Assembly (NCBI GenBank): GCA_030540085.1
Contig: JAUNWY010000001.1
Span: 151,480 to 215,479, forward strand
Reading direction: 5' to 3'
From: Eggerthella sp.
Lineage (GTDB): Bacteria; Actinomycetota; Coriobacteriia; Coriobacteriales; Eggerthellaceae
DNA: 64,000 nt
The notes below the pieces were generated by a model. That model did not search any database and was not told the DNA's origin. It saw only the letters and a list, made by a program, of their open reading frames with translations. Positions 33,898 through 41,944 of this stretch are shown here, one piece after another. Each line of letters begins with the position of its first letter. Positions within the stretch are counted from its first letter, which is position 1. Position numbers and translations under genes: made by a program.

Positions 33898-34545
33898 CTA
33901 CTTCATCATCCAGGGATAATCTGGAAAATCTTCGGGAAGCACGATCTTGTCTTGTTTGGAGCCATCGCCCGAAAGACACTTTGCAAGGTGGGTCCAAAGC
34001 CTCGATTCAAAGATGTTTTCCGTCATCTTGTTCAAATGGTTAAGGGTGATCTTGCTTGGATCATTTACCCACAGCCGAAGCATGCCCACTTTCGCCGAAG
34101 CTATGTACTCCGAAACAACATCAAGCTGAAAAGGAGAGAGCTCAAAACCCCTATCCAACAATGCGGCGAACAGCTGCTTCATCGGCTCGCGCTGCCTATC
34201 AAGGTAAATTGACCCATATTCCCCGTTCGCCAAAATGGAAACTTCCCTGGAGCGTTTTTGATAAAAATCGGCCATCGCATCGGTGGCCTGCTCAAGCGTA
34301 ATATCGTCCAAGCACGAAATAATGGCTTGGCAGGTTGAAGTGCAGGTATTTTCTTCTTCGACAGACTCAAGAACATTGCTGATGCTGTAATAGTTGCGGT
34401 AAAACGTCGCCCGTGAATAGCCTGCCTTTTCCGTAAGAGCCATGACGCTGATTTGATCAAGCGGCTTTTGGGCGTAGAGCTCAAGAAATGCCTCTTCAAA
34501 GCACTTTCGCGTTGGCGATTTAGGCAGCTGCTGAATAGGAATCAT
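33898..34545 (-). CDS. TetR/AcrR-family transcriptional regulator
   Basis: A 215-residue regulator. The N-terminal helix-turn-helix (LDQISVMALTEKAGYSRATF then YRNYYSISNVLE) is the standard TetR form; the rest is a helical ligand domain without recognisable specificity. It is transcribed away from the hypA cassette, with a 228-base divergent region between them, so it probably controls the cassette and itself. This is inference from arrangement. Confidence 0.9.
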   Translation of the reverse strand: MIPIQQLPKSPTRKCFEEAFLELYAQKPLDQISVMALTEKAGYSRATFYRNYYSISNVLESVEEENTCTSTCQAIISCLDDITLEQATDAMADFYQKRSREVSILANGEYGSIYLDRQREPMKQLFAALLDRGFELSPFQLDVVSEYIASAKVGMLRLWVNDPSKITLNHLNKMTENIFESRLWTHLAKCLSGDGSKQDKIVLPEDFPDYPWMMK

Positions 34546-34773
34546 CGTTACCTCATCTTCTACTCCCGAAATGGCATTCTACGAAGTAAGCTCAACTGAG
34601 TTAATACGGCTAATACAATCCCAGGCAAAATGTCTCGTTCTGCATGAACACGTTCAAGCTGCAATTAGAATACTACTTGTCAGAGTACGAAGCTGCGTCG
34701 TCACTTGATGCGTCCTGACAAATAGGGAAATCAGAAGCTTCGTTCTGCTGCCTTGAGGGGAAAGGCGAGCAAA
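34546..34773. promoter_or_regulatory. Divergent promoter region between tetR-type gene and hypA cassette
   Basis: Two inverted repeats are candidates for the regulator's operator: GTTC-TGCAT-GAAC at 34637-34649, and TTGTCAG (34677-34683) with CTGACAA (34715-34721), arms of seven bases with a 31-base spacer. No strong promoter hexamers were picked out. RBS AGGGGAAAGG precedes hypA. Confidence 0.45.
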
Positions 34774-35124
34774 ATGCACGAACTAGGGGTAACCAGAAGC
34801 ATCGTTGACGTTGTATTGCGCAACGCGCAAGCCCAGCAGGCCAAGCAGGTCCTTTCGGTGAGCCTGGTTATAGGCGAAATGCGCAACCTGGAAGAAGAAT
34901 GGGTGCAGCGCTATTTCGATCGCTGCGCAAAAGGCACCCTTGCCGATGGCGCAAAAATCAAGATCCAGAAGGTACCTATGGCGTTTTACTGCAACGACTG
35001 CGGATCAACTTTCCAACTCGACATGGGCAGCGACAGACATATGTGCTGTCCCGATTGCGAAAGCGAAAACTACGACATGGTCACCGGCGGAGAGCTCCTT
35101 ATCAAGGAAATCGAAATCAGATAG
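34774..35124 (+). CDS. hypA: Hydrogenase/urease nickel metallochaperone HypA
   Basis: The start is the ATG at 34774, giving 116 residues and the diagnostic N-terminus MHELGVTRSIVD, where the Met-His-Glu residues bind nickel; the frame is open to 34753. The structural zinc site is FYCNDCGSTF and CCPDCESENYD, two CxxC pairs as in the family. HypA hands nickel on with HypB to hydrogenase or urease. Here it opens a cassette of three redox/membrane genes with hypB at the end, and no hydrogenase or urease subunit is in the window. Confidence 0.95.
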   Translation: MHELGVTRSIVDVVLRNAQAQQAKQVLSVSLVIGEMRNLEEEWVQRYFDRCAKGTLADGAKIKIQKVPMAFYCNDCGSTFQLDMGSDRHMCCPDCESENYDMVTGGELLIKEIEIR

Positions 35125-35184
35125 GCATATTTCACGCATCACGAACAAGGGGAAATAAATCGTTCGAAAAGGAAGGAGCGGGAA

Positions 35185-36549
35185 ATGCATAAAGGGGAAG
35201 AAATGCTCAACCAAGCTCAAGAGAACGCTACAGAAGCGCAAGCGGCTTCCGTTCGGGTAAAGCCAGGTATCGATTACGAGAAACTGAAGAGCATCGGGGT
35301 TCCTGATGAGGTAATTGCCTCGCTCGACCCGCGCGACGGCGGCAACATCACCCCGCAGGGGGAAGTACTTTTCTTGGACGAAGGCCGCCTGCACCGCAGG
35401 GAGCTGCCAGACAAGCCCCTGCACGAAAACCATCCGCGCGGGCTGGGAATCAAAGACTTCATCATGACAAAGGTGCTGGCCACAACGCCAAAAACGTGGG
35501 ACCGCACCCTTAAGGTGTTCATGATGATCGTATCAGGAGCAAAGCTTACGGGAAAAGAGGGTATCATTCCGGAGCTCTATAAAAGGGCTACCCAGTTCTC
35601 GCCCGATGAGAAAATGTACACGCACGGCACTGTGCTGCCCCTTAATGTGGACATGGTCGAGGAAGGCAAAACCGCGGTTTTGCCCATAGATCTGATCATG
35701 GACGCCATCGATGGCGCTGAATACATCGCTCAAATGAATCGGTGCATTTGCCGTTCCGCCCACGACTGCTCCGAATACGAAAAAACGCTAGGCTGCCTGT
35801 TCTTTAACATGGCGGGGGTAACGGCGGTGAAAAACGGGCTGGCAAAGCCGGTAACGAAGGAAGAGGCTAAGCAGCACGTCTACGATGCCCGCGATGCGGG
35901 TTTGATCGGGCAGGCGCTATATGTTGAGCTCGAGCAGATGGTTTGGGGCTTCGAGAACCAGAAGATGGATGAGTTCATGGAAATCTGCTTCTGCTGCCCT
36001 TGCTGCTGCGTGGCGCTCGATGTTTGCAAGAACGCGAACCGTACCATAAAGAACCGATTCAGCGGCGCTGGCTTCACGGCGGTAATCGACCACGAGAAAT
36101 GCACGGGTTGCGGCAACTGCGCCAAGAAGTGCCCGCAGGAAATCATCACGGTGAACCCCGATGGCAAGGTGACAATCGACCAAGACCATTGCATCGGCTG
36201 CGGGTACTGCAAGAGCGTCTGCCCGAACGACGCCATCACCCTTCAGCAAACCATGCCCCTACGTGAAAGCATCCATGAGTACTTCCTGGAAGAAGGAAGG
36301 ATCGACATGGTCATGGATAAATGCACGATGGAGATTCCTCCGGCAGATTACGAGTGGAAGGATGCCCAAATGGATCCGATGGCAATTATGCAGGCAGCAG
36401 GCCAAAAGACCGTAGCCCTTGCCGACGAGGCGGCGCGAAATCTTGGATGCACAAACGCGAAAGCCTTCTTCAAGTACAACAAGAAATATGTGGCAGGCGC
36501 CATTGGCGTAGGAGCGTTGGCGTGGCTGCTTCTTAAACACAAGAAATAG
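35185..36549 (+). CDS. Membrane-anchored 4Fe-4S protein with N-terminal Cys-rich domain
   Basis: A 454-residue protein. After about 180 residues without cofactor motifs comes the block MNRCICRSAHDCSEYEKTLGC, a Cys motif seen in uncharacterised Fe-S proteins of anaerobes. Then comes ICFCCPCCCVALDVC, six Cys in nine residues. A two-cluster ferredoxin domain follows: CTGCGNCAKKCPQEII and CIGCGYCKSVCPNDAI. The C-terminus ends in a short helix (VAGAIGVGALAWLLL) and lysines, anchoring it to the membrane. It sits between hypA and the SRPBCC-like gene with an ideal RBS. It is probably an electron-transfer subunit; the partner and the metal bound by CCPCCC are unknown. Confidence 0.83.
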   Translation: MHKGEEMLNQAQENATEAQAASVRVKPGIDYEKLKSIGVPDEVIASLDPRDGGNITPQGEVLFLDEGRLHRRELPDKPLHENHPRGLGIKDFIMTKVLATTPKTWDRTLKVFMMIVSGAKLTGKEGIIPELYKRATQFSPDEKMYTHGTVLPLNVDMVEEGKTAVLPIDLIMDAIDGAEYIAQMNRCICRSAHDCSEYEKTLGCLFFNMAGVTAVKNGLAKPVTKEEAKQHVYDARDAGLIGQALYVELEQMVWGFENQKMDEFMEICFCCPCCCVALDVCKNANRTIKNRFSGAGFTAVIDHEKCTGCGNCAKKCPQEIITVNPDGKVTIDQDHCIGCGYCKSVCPNDAITLQQTMPLRESIHEYFLEEGRIDMVMDKCTMEIPPADYEWKDAQMDPMAIMQAAGQKTVALADEAARNLGCTNAKAFFKYNKKYVAGAIGVGALAWLLLKHKK

Positions 36550-36577
36550 TTAATTAGAAAGAAGGGGCGTGACACTC

Positions 36578-37612
36578 ATGGCAAAAGCAGCAAATGGGAC
36601 TTTGCCTTCAATGCCCGAAAAACAGCCTCGCTTCATGGATCGTTTCTCTAAAGCCACCAAAGTAGGTTTTGTGCTGTTAGGGTACTTCCTGGGCATCATA
36701 GGTGTTTTAATCGATTGGGCTATCGGCCACAAGAAAAAGATGATGGAATGCAGCGCCGAGGCAATTTGGTACGGCCTTATCGGCTGGGGCGCAAGCATGA
36801 TCACCCGATTCGCCCTCTTGGCTTTGGGGATCAACAAAACCGATTACCTTCTCCAACTGTTCGGCCCTGGCGTCACAGTATGGAATATTCTTTGGTGCAT
36901 CTGCGGCGCGTGCTTCATTGTGCTTTCGATGTTGTGGATCTACGGTTTGCGCACAAAGATGACCGATGCTGAGCGCGCCTACAATCTCAAGGGCGACGAC
37001 CACTTCCACAACGGGGAGAAAACGCTTCGCTACGACGGAGGCATTACGGTCAACGCTCTACCCGAAGAGATATGGCCCTACATGCAACAGGCAGGCCAAT
37101 CAAAGGGTGGCTGGTATAGCTTTGAGCGCCTGGAACGCCTGTTCACCTTCGATATCCGCAATCATTACGACTGGAAGAAATACCCTCAGTGGCAGAACCT
37201 CCATGTTGGTGAGTTTCAGTGGTTTCACCAGGCGCCGCTTTCTATCGGCGAATGGGTAACCGATTGTTCCAACGGAGAAAACGGCCTCTATTATTGGGCA
37301 GCCCACTCCGATACGGCTACCGATCCAACGTGGAAAAACCGCGGCCCAAATCAGGAAGGCGCGCTTCGCCTGTGGTTCCACCGCTTTGCGTGGACGTGGA
37401 ACTGGGAAGTGTACCAGATCAATGAAACCCAATCGCGCTTCATCTATCGCTGCGATTGTCATTTCGATCCTTTCCTGCGCACCCCCATCCACAAGTACTT
37501 CGTTGTTTTCATCCTGGGAACCGCATCCCTTGTCATGGGACGCTGCTGCATGGAAACAATCACCGGCTTGGCGGAGGGTCGCAGAGACTTCCGCAAGCGT
37601 TACTTCGACTAA
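36578..37612 (+). CDS. Integral membrane protein with SRPBCC-like domain
   Basis: The start at ATG 36578 gives 344 residues. Three N-terminal helices (VGFVLLGYFLGIIGVLIDW, IWYGLIGWGASMITRFALLAL and VWNILWCICGACFIVLSMLW) precede a soluble domain that starts ITVNALPEEIWPYMQQAGQ. This has the look of the SRPBCC ligand-binding fold (ITINAPPEEVWPWL-type opening), then Trp- and Tyr-rich strands. A last hydrophobic stretch (YFVVFILGTASLVMGRCC) may touch the membrane again. It lies between the Fe-S protein and the flavoprotein in one operon. It could hold a hydrophobic ligand or quinone for the redox pair; this is speculation. Confidence 0.72.
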   Translation: MAKAANGTLPSMPEKQPRFMDRFSKATKVGFVLLGYFLGIIGVLIDWAIGHKKKMMECSAEAIWYGLIGWGASMITRFALLALGINKTDYLLQLFGPGVTVWNILWCICGACFIVLSMLWIYGLRTKMTDAERAYNLKGDDHFHNGEKTLRYDGGITVNALPEEIWPYMQQAGQSKGGWYSFERLERLFTFDIRNHYDWKKYPQWQNLHVGEFQWFHQAPLSIGEWVTDCSNGENGLYYWAAHSDTATDPTWKNRGPNQEGALRLWFHRFAWTWNWEVYQINETQSRFIYRCDCHFDPFLRTPIHKYFVVFILGTASLVMGRCCMETITGLAEGRRDFRKRYFD

Positions 37613-37627
37613 GGGAAAGAAGGCGTC

Positions 37628-38848
37628 ATGAAAACGCATTACGAAACCATCGTGGTTGGAGCTGGTGCAGCTGGCATGAACTGCTGCTTGGAGCTTCAGA
37701 AAAACGATCGCGAATACCTGCTGATCAGCCCTAATATTGGCGGGCGAATCTGCAACGACGAACAACGCCACATGAACTACGGAGCGGTGTTCTATTTCGG
37801 AACCTACAAATATATGCTCCGCTCAGAGCTGCTGATCGAGGGACCTGACGTCCTGCCTGCTTTGAGTGCCGGCTGCTGCCATCACGACAACGGGAAACAG
37901 TACGAACCGGTTTCCCCTACAACAATTGCCGACGCGCCTTCGCTTCTGAAGTACATGAGGTGGATGCGCGAAGAGTTCATCCCCCGCTACACCCAGTTCA
38001 AGGACAACTGCACGGTGATGGAAGTCACGGCCGCCCTTGAAAAGGACCCCATGATCAAGCAGCTGTACCAAGAATCGGCAACAGACATGATCGAGCGAAT
38101 GGGCTTTGGTCCCATCGCTCACGATCTGATCAGCATGTTCGCCCACGCGTGCACGGGAACGAAGATCAAGGACCTTACCGCCCTTGATTACCTGAACACC
38201 GTGCAGCCTCTTACCATGAAGATCCCTCCCCTGCGGCTGCTCTTCGACCTGAAGCGTTTCGACTTCGATTCCGAGGGGACCAAGCGGCGCTTGGCGCAGG
38301 GTTCGGGGGAAGTTCTTATCGACGAAATAACTCAGGTTGAAAAGTGCGACGAGGGCTGGGCTGCCGAATGCAGCGCAGGACGCTTTACGGCAAGCAATCT
38401 GGTTATGGCGTCTCCCGCTGTAGACACGCAGCGCCTCCTGGACCCCGTCGAGGGAATTCCCGCACTGGATATTCGCAAGGCTTCCGAGCTTACGGGCTAT
38501 CTGGTGCGAGGGAAAGTCAAGCGGAAGTTCCGTGGGCACCTTGTTCACCTGTTCGATGACACTATCCCGATCATCTATATCGCTAAGCGCTTCGACGGCG
38601 ATTACGAGGTGTTCACCGAAGTCGATTTCGAGGGAACGCGCAAATTCGACGAGTATTTCGACGAGTGGACGGTTATAGGAAAGAAGTACTGGAGCCATGC
38701 TCTGTACACTGCCGCCCATGAGGCTTTGCCGCAAAACCTGGCGCCAGGCCTCATTATGGCGGGTGACGTGAACGGTTTGGGCCTAGAGCCTGCATGCATC
38801 AGCGGCATTTACGCTGCAAACAAGATCATGGGCAAAACGGTTGATTAA
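37628..38848 (+). CDS. FAD-dependent oxidoreductase, amine-oxidase-like
   Basis: A 406-residue flavoprotein with the dinucleotide-binding opening HYETIVVGAGAAGMNCCLEL (GxGxxG) and, after a long substrate domain, the FAD-closing phrase GLIMAGDVNGLGLEPACISG. Overall it resembles protoporphyrinogen-oxidase or phytoene-desaturase-type NAD(P)-binding Rossmann proteins; the usual GGR after the first motif appears as SPNIGGRICNDE. It follows the SRPBCC-like gene by 15 bases with RBS GAAAGAAGG. Substrate unknown. Confidence 0.82.
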   Translation: MKTHYETIVVGAGAAGMNCCLELQKNDREYLLISPNIGGRICNDEQRHMNYGAVFYFGTYKYMLRSELLIEGPDVLPALSAGCCHHDNGKQYEPVSPTTIADAPSLLKYMRWMREEFIPRYTQFKDNCTVMEVTAALEKDPMIKQLYQESATDMIERMGFGPIAHDLISMFAHACTGTKIKDLTALDYLNTVQPLTMKIPPLRLLFDLKRFDFDSEGTKRRLAQGSGEVLIDEITQVEKCDEGWAAECSAGRFTASNLVMASPAVDTQRLLDPVEGIPALDIRKASELTGYLVRGKVKRKFRGHLVHLFDDTIPIIYIAKRFDGDYEVFTEVDFEGTRKFDEYFDEWTVIGKKYWSHALYTAAHEALPQNLAPGLIMAGDVNGLGLEPACISGIYAANKIMGKTVD

Positions 38849-38858
38849 CATTTGCTTT

Positions 38859-38889
38859 GGCGGCTCCCTCCGGCTTTAGGGGAGCCGCC
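38859..38889 (+). other. Hairpin between the flavoprotein gene and hypB
   Basis: The strong stem GGCGGCTCCC / GGGAGCCGCC starts 10 bases after the flavoprotein stop and ends 23 bases before the hypB ATG. No T-run follows. It probably tunes or separates hypB expression, as an attenuator or mRNA-stability element. Confidence 0.6.
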
Positions 38890-38912
38890 TTCCCATTGAA
38901 GAGGGGTTACCG

Positions 38913-39584
38913 ATGGAAGAATCACGCATCGTAGAGATAAAAGAAGATATCCTCGCCGACAACACCAATGCCGCAAACAGTTTTCGAAAGATGCTTGAAC
39001 ACCAGGGCACCTTCTTCGTGGATGTTATGGCGTCTCCCGGCGCAGGAAAGACCACCTTGCTGCTAGCGCTCATTGAAGAACTGCGGAGATCGGCAAGCAT
39101 CGGCATCATCGAGGCGGACTTGGAGTCGTTCGTGGATTCGCGGAAGATCAAGGATGCAGGCATACAAGCAGTGCAGCTTGAAACGCGGGGGATATGCCAT
39201 GTTGAGATGAGCATGGTCGAACGCGCTTTCCAGGCGTTTGGTGGGCAGCATTTTGATTACCTGTTTCTAGAGAACATCGGCAATCTGGTTTGTCCGGCAG
39301 AGTTCGACACCGGTGCGCACAAACGCGTCATGCTGCTTTCGGTTCCCGAAGGGTATGACAAGGTGTACAAGTATCCGCCCATGTTCGCAGTAGTGGATTC
39401 ACTCATCGTGACCAAAACCGACTATCTTCCGCTTAACCCTGATTTCGATATGGCAGCGCTGCGCAAACAAGCGCGCGTGCTCAACCCCCGCCTTGAGATA
39501 TTCGAAACGTGCGCACGCACCGGAGAGGGAATCCGAGAACTTGCAGAATGGATCGTCGCATGCCGCAAAGAGCTTTTGGAGTAG
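38913..39584 (+). CDS. hypB: Hydrogenase nickel incorporation GTPase HypB
   Basis: GTPase of 223 residues that drives nickel insertion. G1 is VMASPGAGKTTLLLAL; IIEADLESFVDSRKI, ENIGNLVCPAEFDTGAHKRV (with the metal-binding Cys and His of the G-domain) and LIVTKTDYLP follow. The N-terminus lacks both the CxxCGC motif and a His-rich stretch, so it cannot store nickel. It closes the cassette opened by hypA, 64 bases after the flavoprotein gene, and has RBS AGAGGGG. Confidence 0.95.
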   Translation: MEESRIVEIKEDILADNTNAANSFRKMLEHQGTFFVDVMASPGAGKTTLLLALIEELRRSASIGIIEADLESFVDSRKIKDAGIQAVQLETRGICHVEMSMVERAFQAFGGQHFDYLFLENIGNLVCPAEFDTGAHKRVMLLSVPEGYDKVYKYPPMFAVVDSLIVTKTDYLPLNPDFDMAALRKQARVLNPRLEIFETCARTGEGIRELAEWIVACRKELLE

Positions 39585-39897
39585 AGCAGCCAAGAACGCC
39601 AGTTGTTCAGTATGCTGAACGCTTTTGCCCTGTTTCTGTTCAATATACTGAACAGATTGGCATTTCGCGAGCATCGATATTTCGAAAACGTCATCCTTGA
39701 CCGACGCGAAAATCATTCGCAATACGTACATTGTGCCGCGTCCACACTTGTTCGGCCTGCAGGCGAATTCAGTACGAGACCCCTAGCCCCCGCAACCATC
39801 ACTGCCCTCGCGTCGCATTCGATAAAGCGCGCAAGATTTGGAACCTATTAGAACCTGGGGCCACTTCGGGACCACCAAAGATCAAGAAAAACAAAAA
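39585..39897. promoter_or_regulatory. Gap after hypB with two 16-bp dyads
   Basis: GTTCAGTATGCTGAAC (39605-39620) and GTTCAATATACTGAAC (39638-39653) are dyads of the form GTTC-N8-GAAC with centres 33 bases apart, about three helical turns, which suits cooperative binding by a dimeric regulator. No gene start is next to them in the visible sequence. The remainder of the gap (39654-39897) shows nothing recognised. Confidence 0.55.
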
Positions 39898-39925
39898 CAG
39901 GCCAGAGGAATTAACCTCTGGCCTG
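39898..39925 (-). terminator. Terminator of the initiator tRNA gene
   Basis: An 11-base perfect stem, CAGGCCAGAGG / CCTCTGGCCTG, with a 6-base loop; the minus strand continues TTTTTGTTTTTC. It lies 10 bases past the tRNA 3' end. Confidence 0.92.
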
Positions 39926-39935
39926 CGAAAATTCT

Positions 39936-40012
39936 TGGTCGCGGGGGCTGGATTTGAACCAACGACCTCCGGGTTATGAGCCCGGCGAGCTACCAGACTG
40001 CTCCACCCCGCA
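39936..40012 (-). tRNA. tRNA-fMet (CAU), initiator
   Basis: A 77-base cloverleaf on the minus strand. The anticodon CAT sits in a loop closed by three consecutive G:C pairs (GGG/CCC), the mark of initiator tRNA. The acceptor stem pairs GCGGGG with CCCCGC, leaving the first position (T) opposite G, a weak 1-72 pair as expected for an initiator. The T-loop GTTCAAATC is present and the 3' CCA is encoded. Confidence 0.95.
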
Positions 40013-40180
40013 CGATCAATCGCTCTGTGCGACTTGATCTATTATAGGGAGACGCCCCACTTAACGCAATTGAAATGTTCTGCCTTCAAATTTTCGTCAC
40101 ATTTTACGTTTCGGTAGGTCGACAGCCCTCTCCAGACGAATGGCACAGCGTGGCTTTCACACATGCGTCAACAGCACAAA

Positions 40181-40210
40181 GCAGGCCGCCGGATTACTTC
40201 AGCGGCCCGC
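40181..40210 (-). terminator. Probable terminator of the 412-residue surface protein gene
   Basis: GCAGGCCGC (40181-40189) pairs with GCGGCCCGC (40202-40210) with one G-T-type mismatch; the minus strand continues TTTGTGCTG. It lies about 45 bases past the stop. T-run weak. Confidence 0.5.
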
Positions 40211-40252
40211 TGCTTGCAGCTTCATTTGCCTGCATTGTTCCTTTTCCGCGTG

Positions 40253-41491
40253 CTACTTCTTGTGGTTGTATCCCCTCCCGCAAGCAAGCCCCGCAATGGC
40301 CATTGCCAGGCCGACAACCGCGGCAAGCACCACTGCCAACGTCAACGCAGCATCGCCCGTCTTCACTGTCGTGGAAGCCGATACGCCACCCGAAGTACTA
40401 CTTGGATCATTCCCCGCACTCGGCGAAACAACGTCCCCGGCATTAGGATCGGCATCGCCATTTGAGCCCAACGGCTTATCGTCCGCATCCGGACCTATCT
40501 CATTGTCAGCTGAATTATCGGGCACAACTACGCACCTATTGGTGAACGTGAAGGCAGTGGATGCGGTGAAGGGGGATTCCAAGCATACAACGGTGAGTTT
40601 CCCTTTCCCATCATCGGTGACCTTGAACCTCACTGTTTTCGTTTCGGGATCATTCACCACGCCTGGTACCGATCCTCTTTCGGTGACTTTGTATTTGAAC
40701 ACATGGGAGCGAGACCATCCTGCTTTTTCCGCAGAATCAGAATCAACATCCAGGGCTTTATTCAGATCTTGGAGGGAAAACGTTATGAACCCAAACTCGA
40801 TTCGACCCCATTGCCCGTTTCCGGCATCCGTCGATTCGGGCATAGGTGCTGCTATATCCTTTGTCGATATAGCGAATCGAAACTTTCCCTCGATATCAAC
40901 AAGAGAGGCTCCTTCTTCCACCTGCAAATCTTTCGTTCCCGCCAAAAACACAGTGACGGGCTCTCCTGTGGAATACGTATTATCGAAGCGCAGTTCGTTC
41001 GCCGTCTGGAAGCTTGCCGAAAGCGCCCCGTTCCCCTCATCTTTAACGGTAGCAACCAAAGAAACAGGGGCGGTATGCGGCGTTACGCCCACATCGCTCA
41101 ATCCGCTGGTCTTCTCATGCACCAGGTAGTACACAATCCAGGCTGGAACGCCATCTATCGTTGTTTTCTCGGCAATACCGTTTTGGGCCAATTCATCGAG
41201 AGAAGTAACGGTAAAACTCAACTTGCCGAAATCAATTGTTCCATCGGCTTCATTTTTCGCCGAAAGCAAATCATCGCTGCCATTCGCGTACTTCACGCCA
41301 AAGTCGAACTCGCCAGCATGGAGTGGACGCCCATCGATTTTCACGGTACCCACAATTGCATCGGTTTCGCACGATGCTTCGTTTGCATTGGCAGCAGAAG
41401 CATTTTCGCTATCCGCAAATGCGAAGCTTCCGCTAAAGCACACGCACAAAAGAGCAAAAACCATTGCCAGTATCAACTGCATCCGCTTCAT
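40253..41491 (-). CDS. Pilin-like (FctA/Spy0128-type) cell-wall surface protein
   Basis: The start MKRMQLILAMVFALLCVCFS at 41491 gives 412 residues: signal peptide, two Spy0128/FctA-type isopeptide or thioester pilin domains, a short polar linker, then the sorting signal TVKTGDAAL, a helix and CGRGYNHKK. Domain phrases such as DFGVKYANGSDDLL, FDNTYSTGEPVTV and HVFKYKVTERGSVPGV closely match consecutive domains of the giant protein at 41945, so the gene is a shortened paralogue. Leader peptide and upstream DNA also match. It lies between an initiator tRNA and a tRNA remnant. Confidence 0.87.
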   Translation of the reverse strand: MKRMQLILAMVFALLCVCFSGSFAFADSENASAANANEASCETDAIVGTVKIDGRPLHAGEFDFGVKYANGSDDLLSAKNEADGTIDFGKLSFTVTSLDELAQNGIAEKTTIDGVPAWIVYYLVHEKTSGLSDVGVTPHTAPVSLVATVKDEGNGALSASFQTANELRFDNTYSTGEPVTVFLAGTKDLQVEEGASLVDIEGKFRFAISTKDIAAPMPESTDAGNGQWGRIEFGFITFSLQDLNKALDVDSDSAEKAGWSRSHVFKYKVTERGSVPGVVNDPETKTVRFKVTDDGKGKLTVVCLESPFTASTAFTFTNRCVVVPDNSADNEIGPDADDKPLGSNGDADPNAGDVVSPSAGNDPSSTSGGVSASTTVKTGDAALTLAVVLAAVVGLAMAIAGLACGRGYNHKK

Positions 41492-41602
41492 TTTGCGCAT
41501 TCCAATCTTTCGTACGGCCTAGCAGACAAGGACCTAGTGCGATGGTCTAGCCTGATAGGCGAAACAATGCTTTATTCATTATCCCACGAAATGGCATAAG
41601 TG

Positions 41603-41650
41603 CCAAAGATTTGGGTTAAAGCCTATCGTTTTTGGACTAAAGACCAATTT
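41603..41650 (-). promoter_or_regulatory. Upstream element shared with the giant surface protein gene
   Basis: About 48 bases, from CCAAAGATTTGGGTTAAAGC through TTTTTGGACTAAAGACCAATTT, that align with 49275-49322 upstream of the giant paralogue. The strongest blocks are CCAAAGA, TTGGGTTA and TAAAGACCAATT. It lies about 110 bases upstream of the 412-residue gene and is presumably its promoter or activator region. Confidence 0.65.
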
Positions 41651-41710
41651 CGAGCGGTAAACAGAAGCAAAGCGGGAAGGGGCGGCATCAGCGCACACCG
41701 CAAAAAAAAA

Positions 41711-41745
41711 GAAATCCCCTGGGTCATAAGGAACCAAGGGATTTC
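41711..41745 (-). terminator. Terminator near the tRNA remnant
   Basis: GAAATCCC / GGGATTTC with an inner CCTGGGT / ACCAAGG pairing; the minus strand continues with nine T. No intact gene ends directly before it: on the minus strand it follows the tRNA remnant by about 58 bases, so it may be that lost gene's terminator. Confidence 0.8.
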
Positions 41746-41802
41746 TAGCTATCCAAAGGGGCGTCCACTTTGGACGGAAAACTATTCGTGAATATTAGGC
41801 CC

Positions 41803-41834
41803 GAACAAACAACTTCCGGGTTATGAGCCCGGCG
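41803..41834 (-). pseudogene. tRNA-fMet fragment (anticodon arm to T-stem)
   Basis: On the plus strand GAAC...CCGGGTTATGAGCCCGGCG matches the intact initiator tRNA gene at 29 of 32 positions, covering the T-arm start, variable loop and the whole anticodon arm. Both flanks diverge abruptly. It is 1.8 kb from the intact gene, in the same orientation. Confidence 0.8.
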
Positions 41835-41850
41835 CCTTTTCCCGCCCAAC

Positions 41851-41888
41851 AAAAAGCCTCGCTTGCGATCGACCACGCAAGCGAGGCT
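41851..41888 (-). terminator. Terminator of the giant surface protein gene
   Basis: A perfect 12-base stem, GCCTCGCTTGCG / CGCAAGCGAGGC, with an 8-base loop; the minus strand continues TTTTTGTTG. It lies about 57 bases past the stop. Confidence 0.92.
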
Positions 41889-41911
41889 CTATCTTTGTGC
41901 GCTATAGCCAG

Positions 41912-41944
41912 GTGGGAAAACGGTACCTGTCCCTATGTTCCCAC
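41912..41944. repeat. REP-like 33-bp element, copy 1
   Basis: GTGGGAA at one end and TTCCCAC at the other enclose GGTACCTGTCCCTAT. It abuts the stop codon of the giant surface protein gene. Copy 2 at 49435-49467 has the same length and about 28 of 33 identical bases. Confidence 0.8.

Noticed and set aside
39936..41834. A complete integrative element at the tRNA
   Set aside because: No integrase, excisionase or mobilisation gene is found between the tRNA and the fragment; only the surface-protein gene is there.
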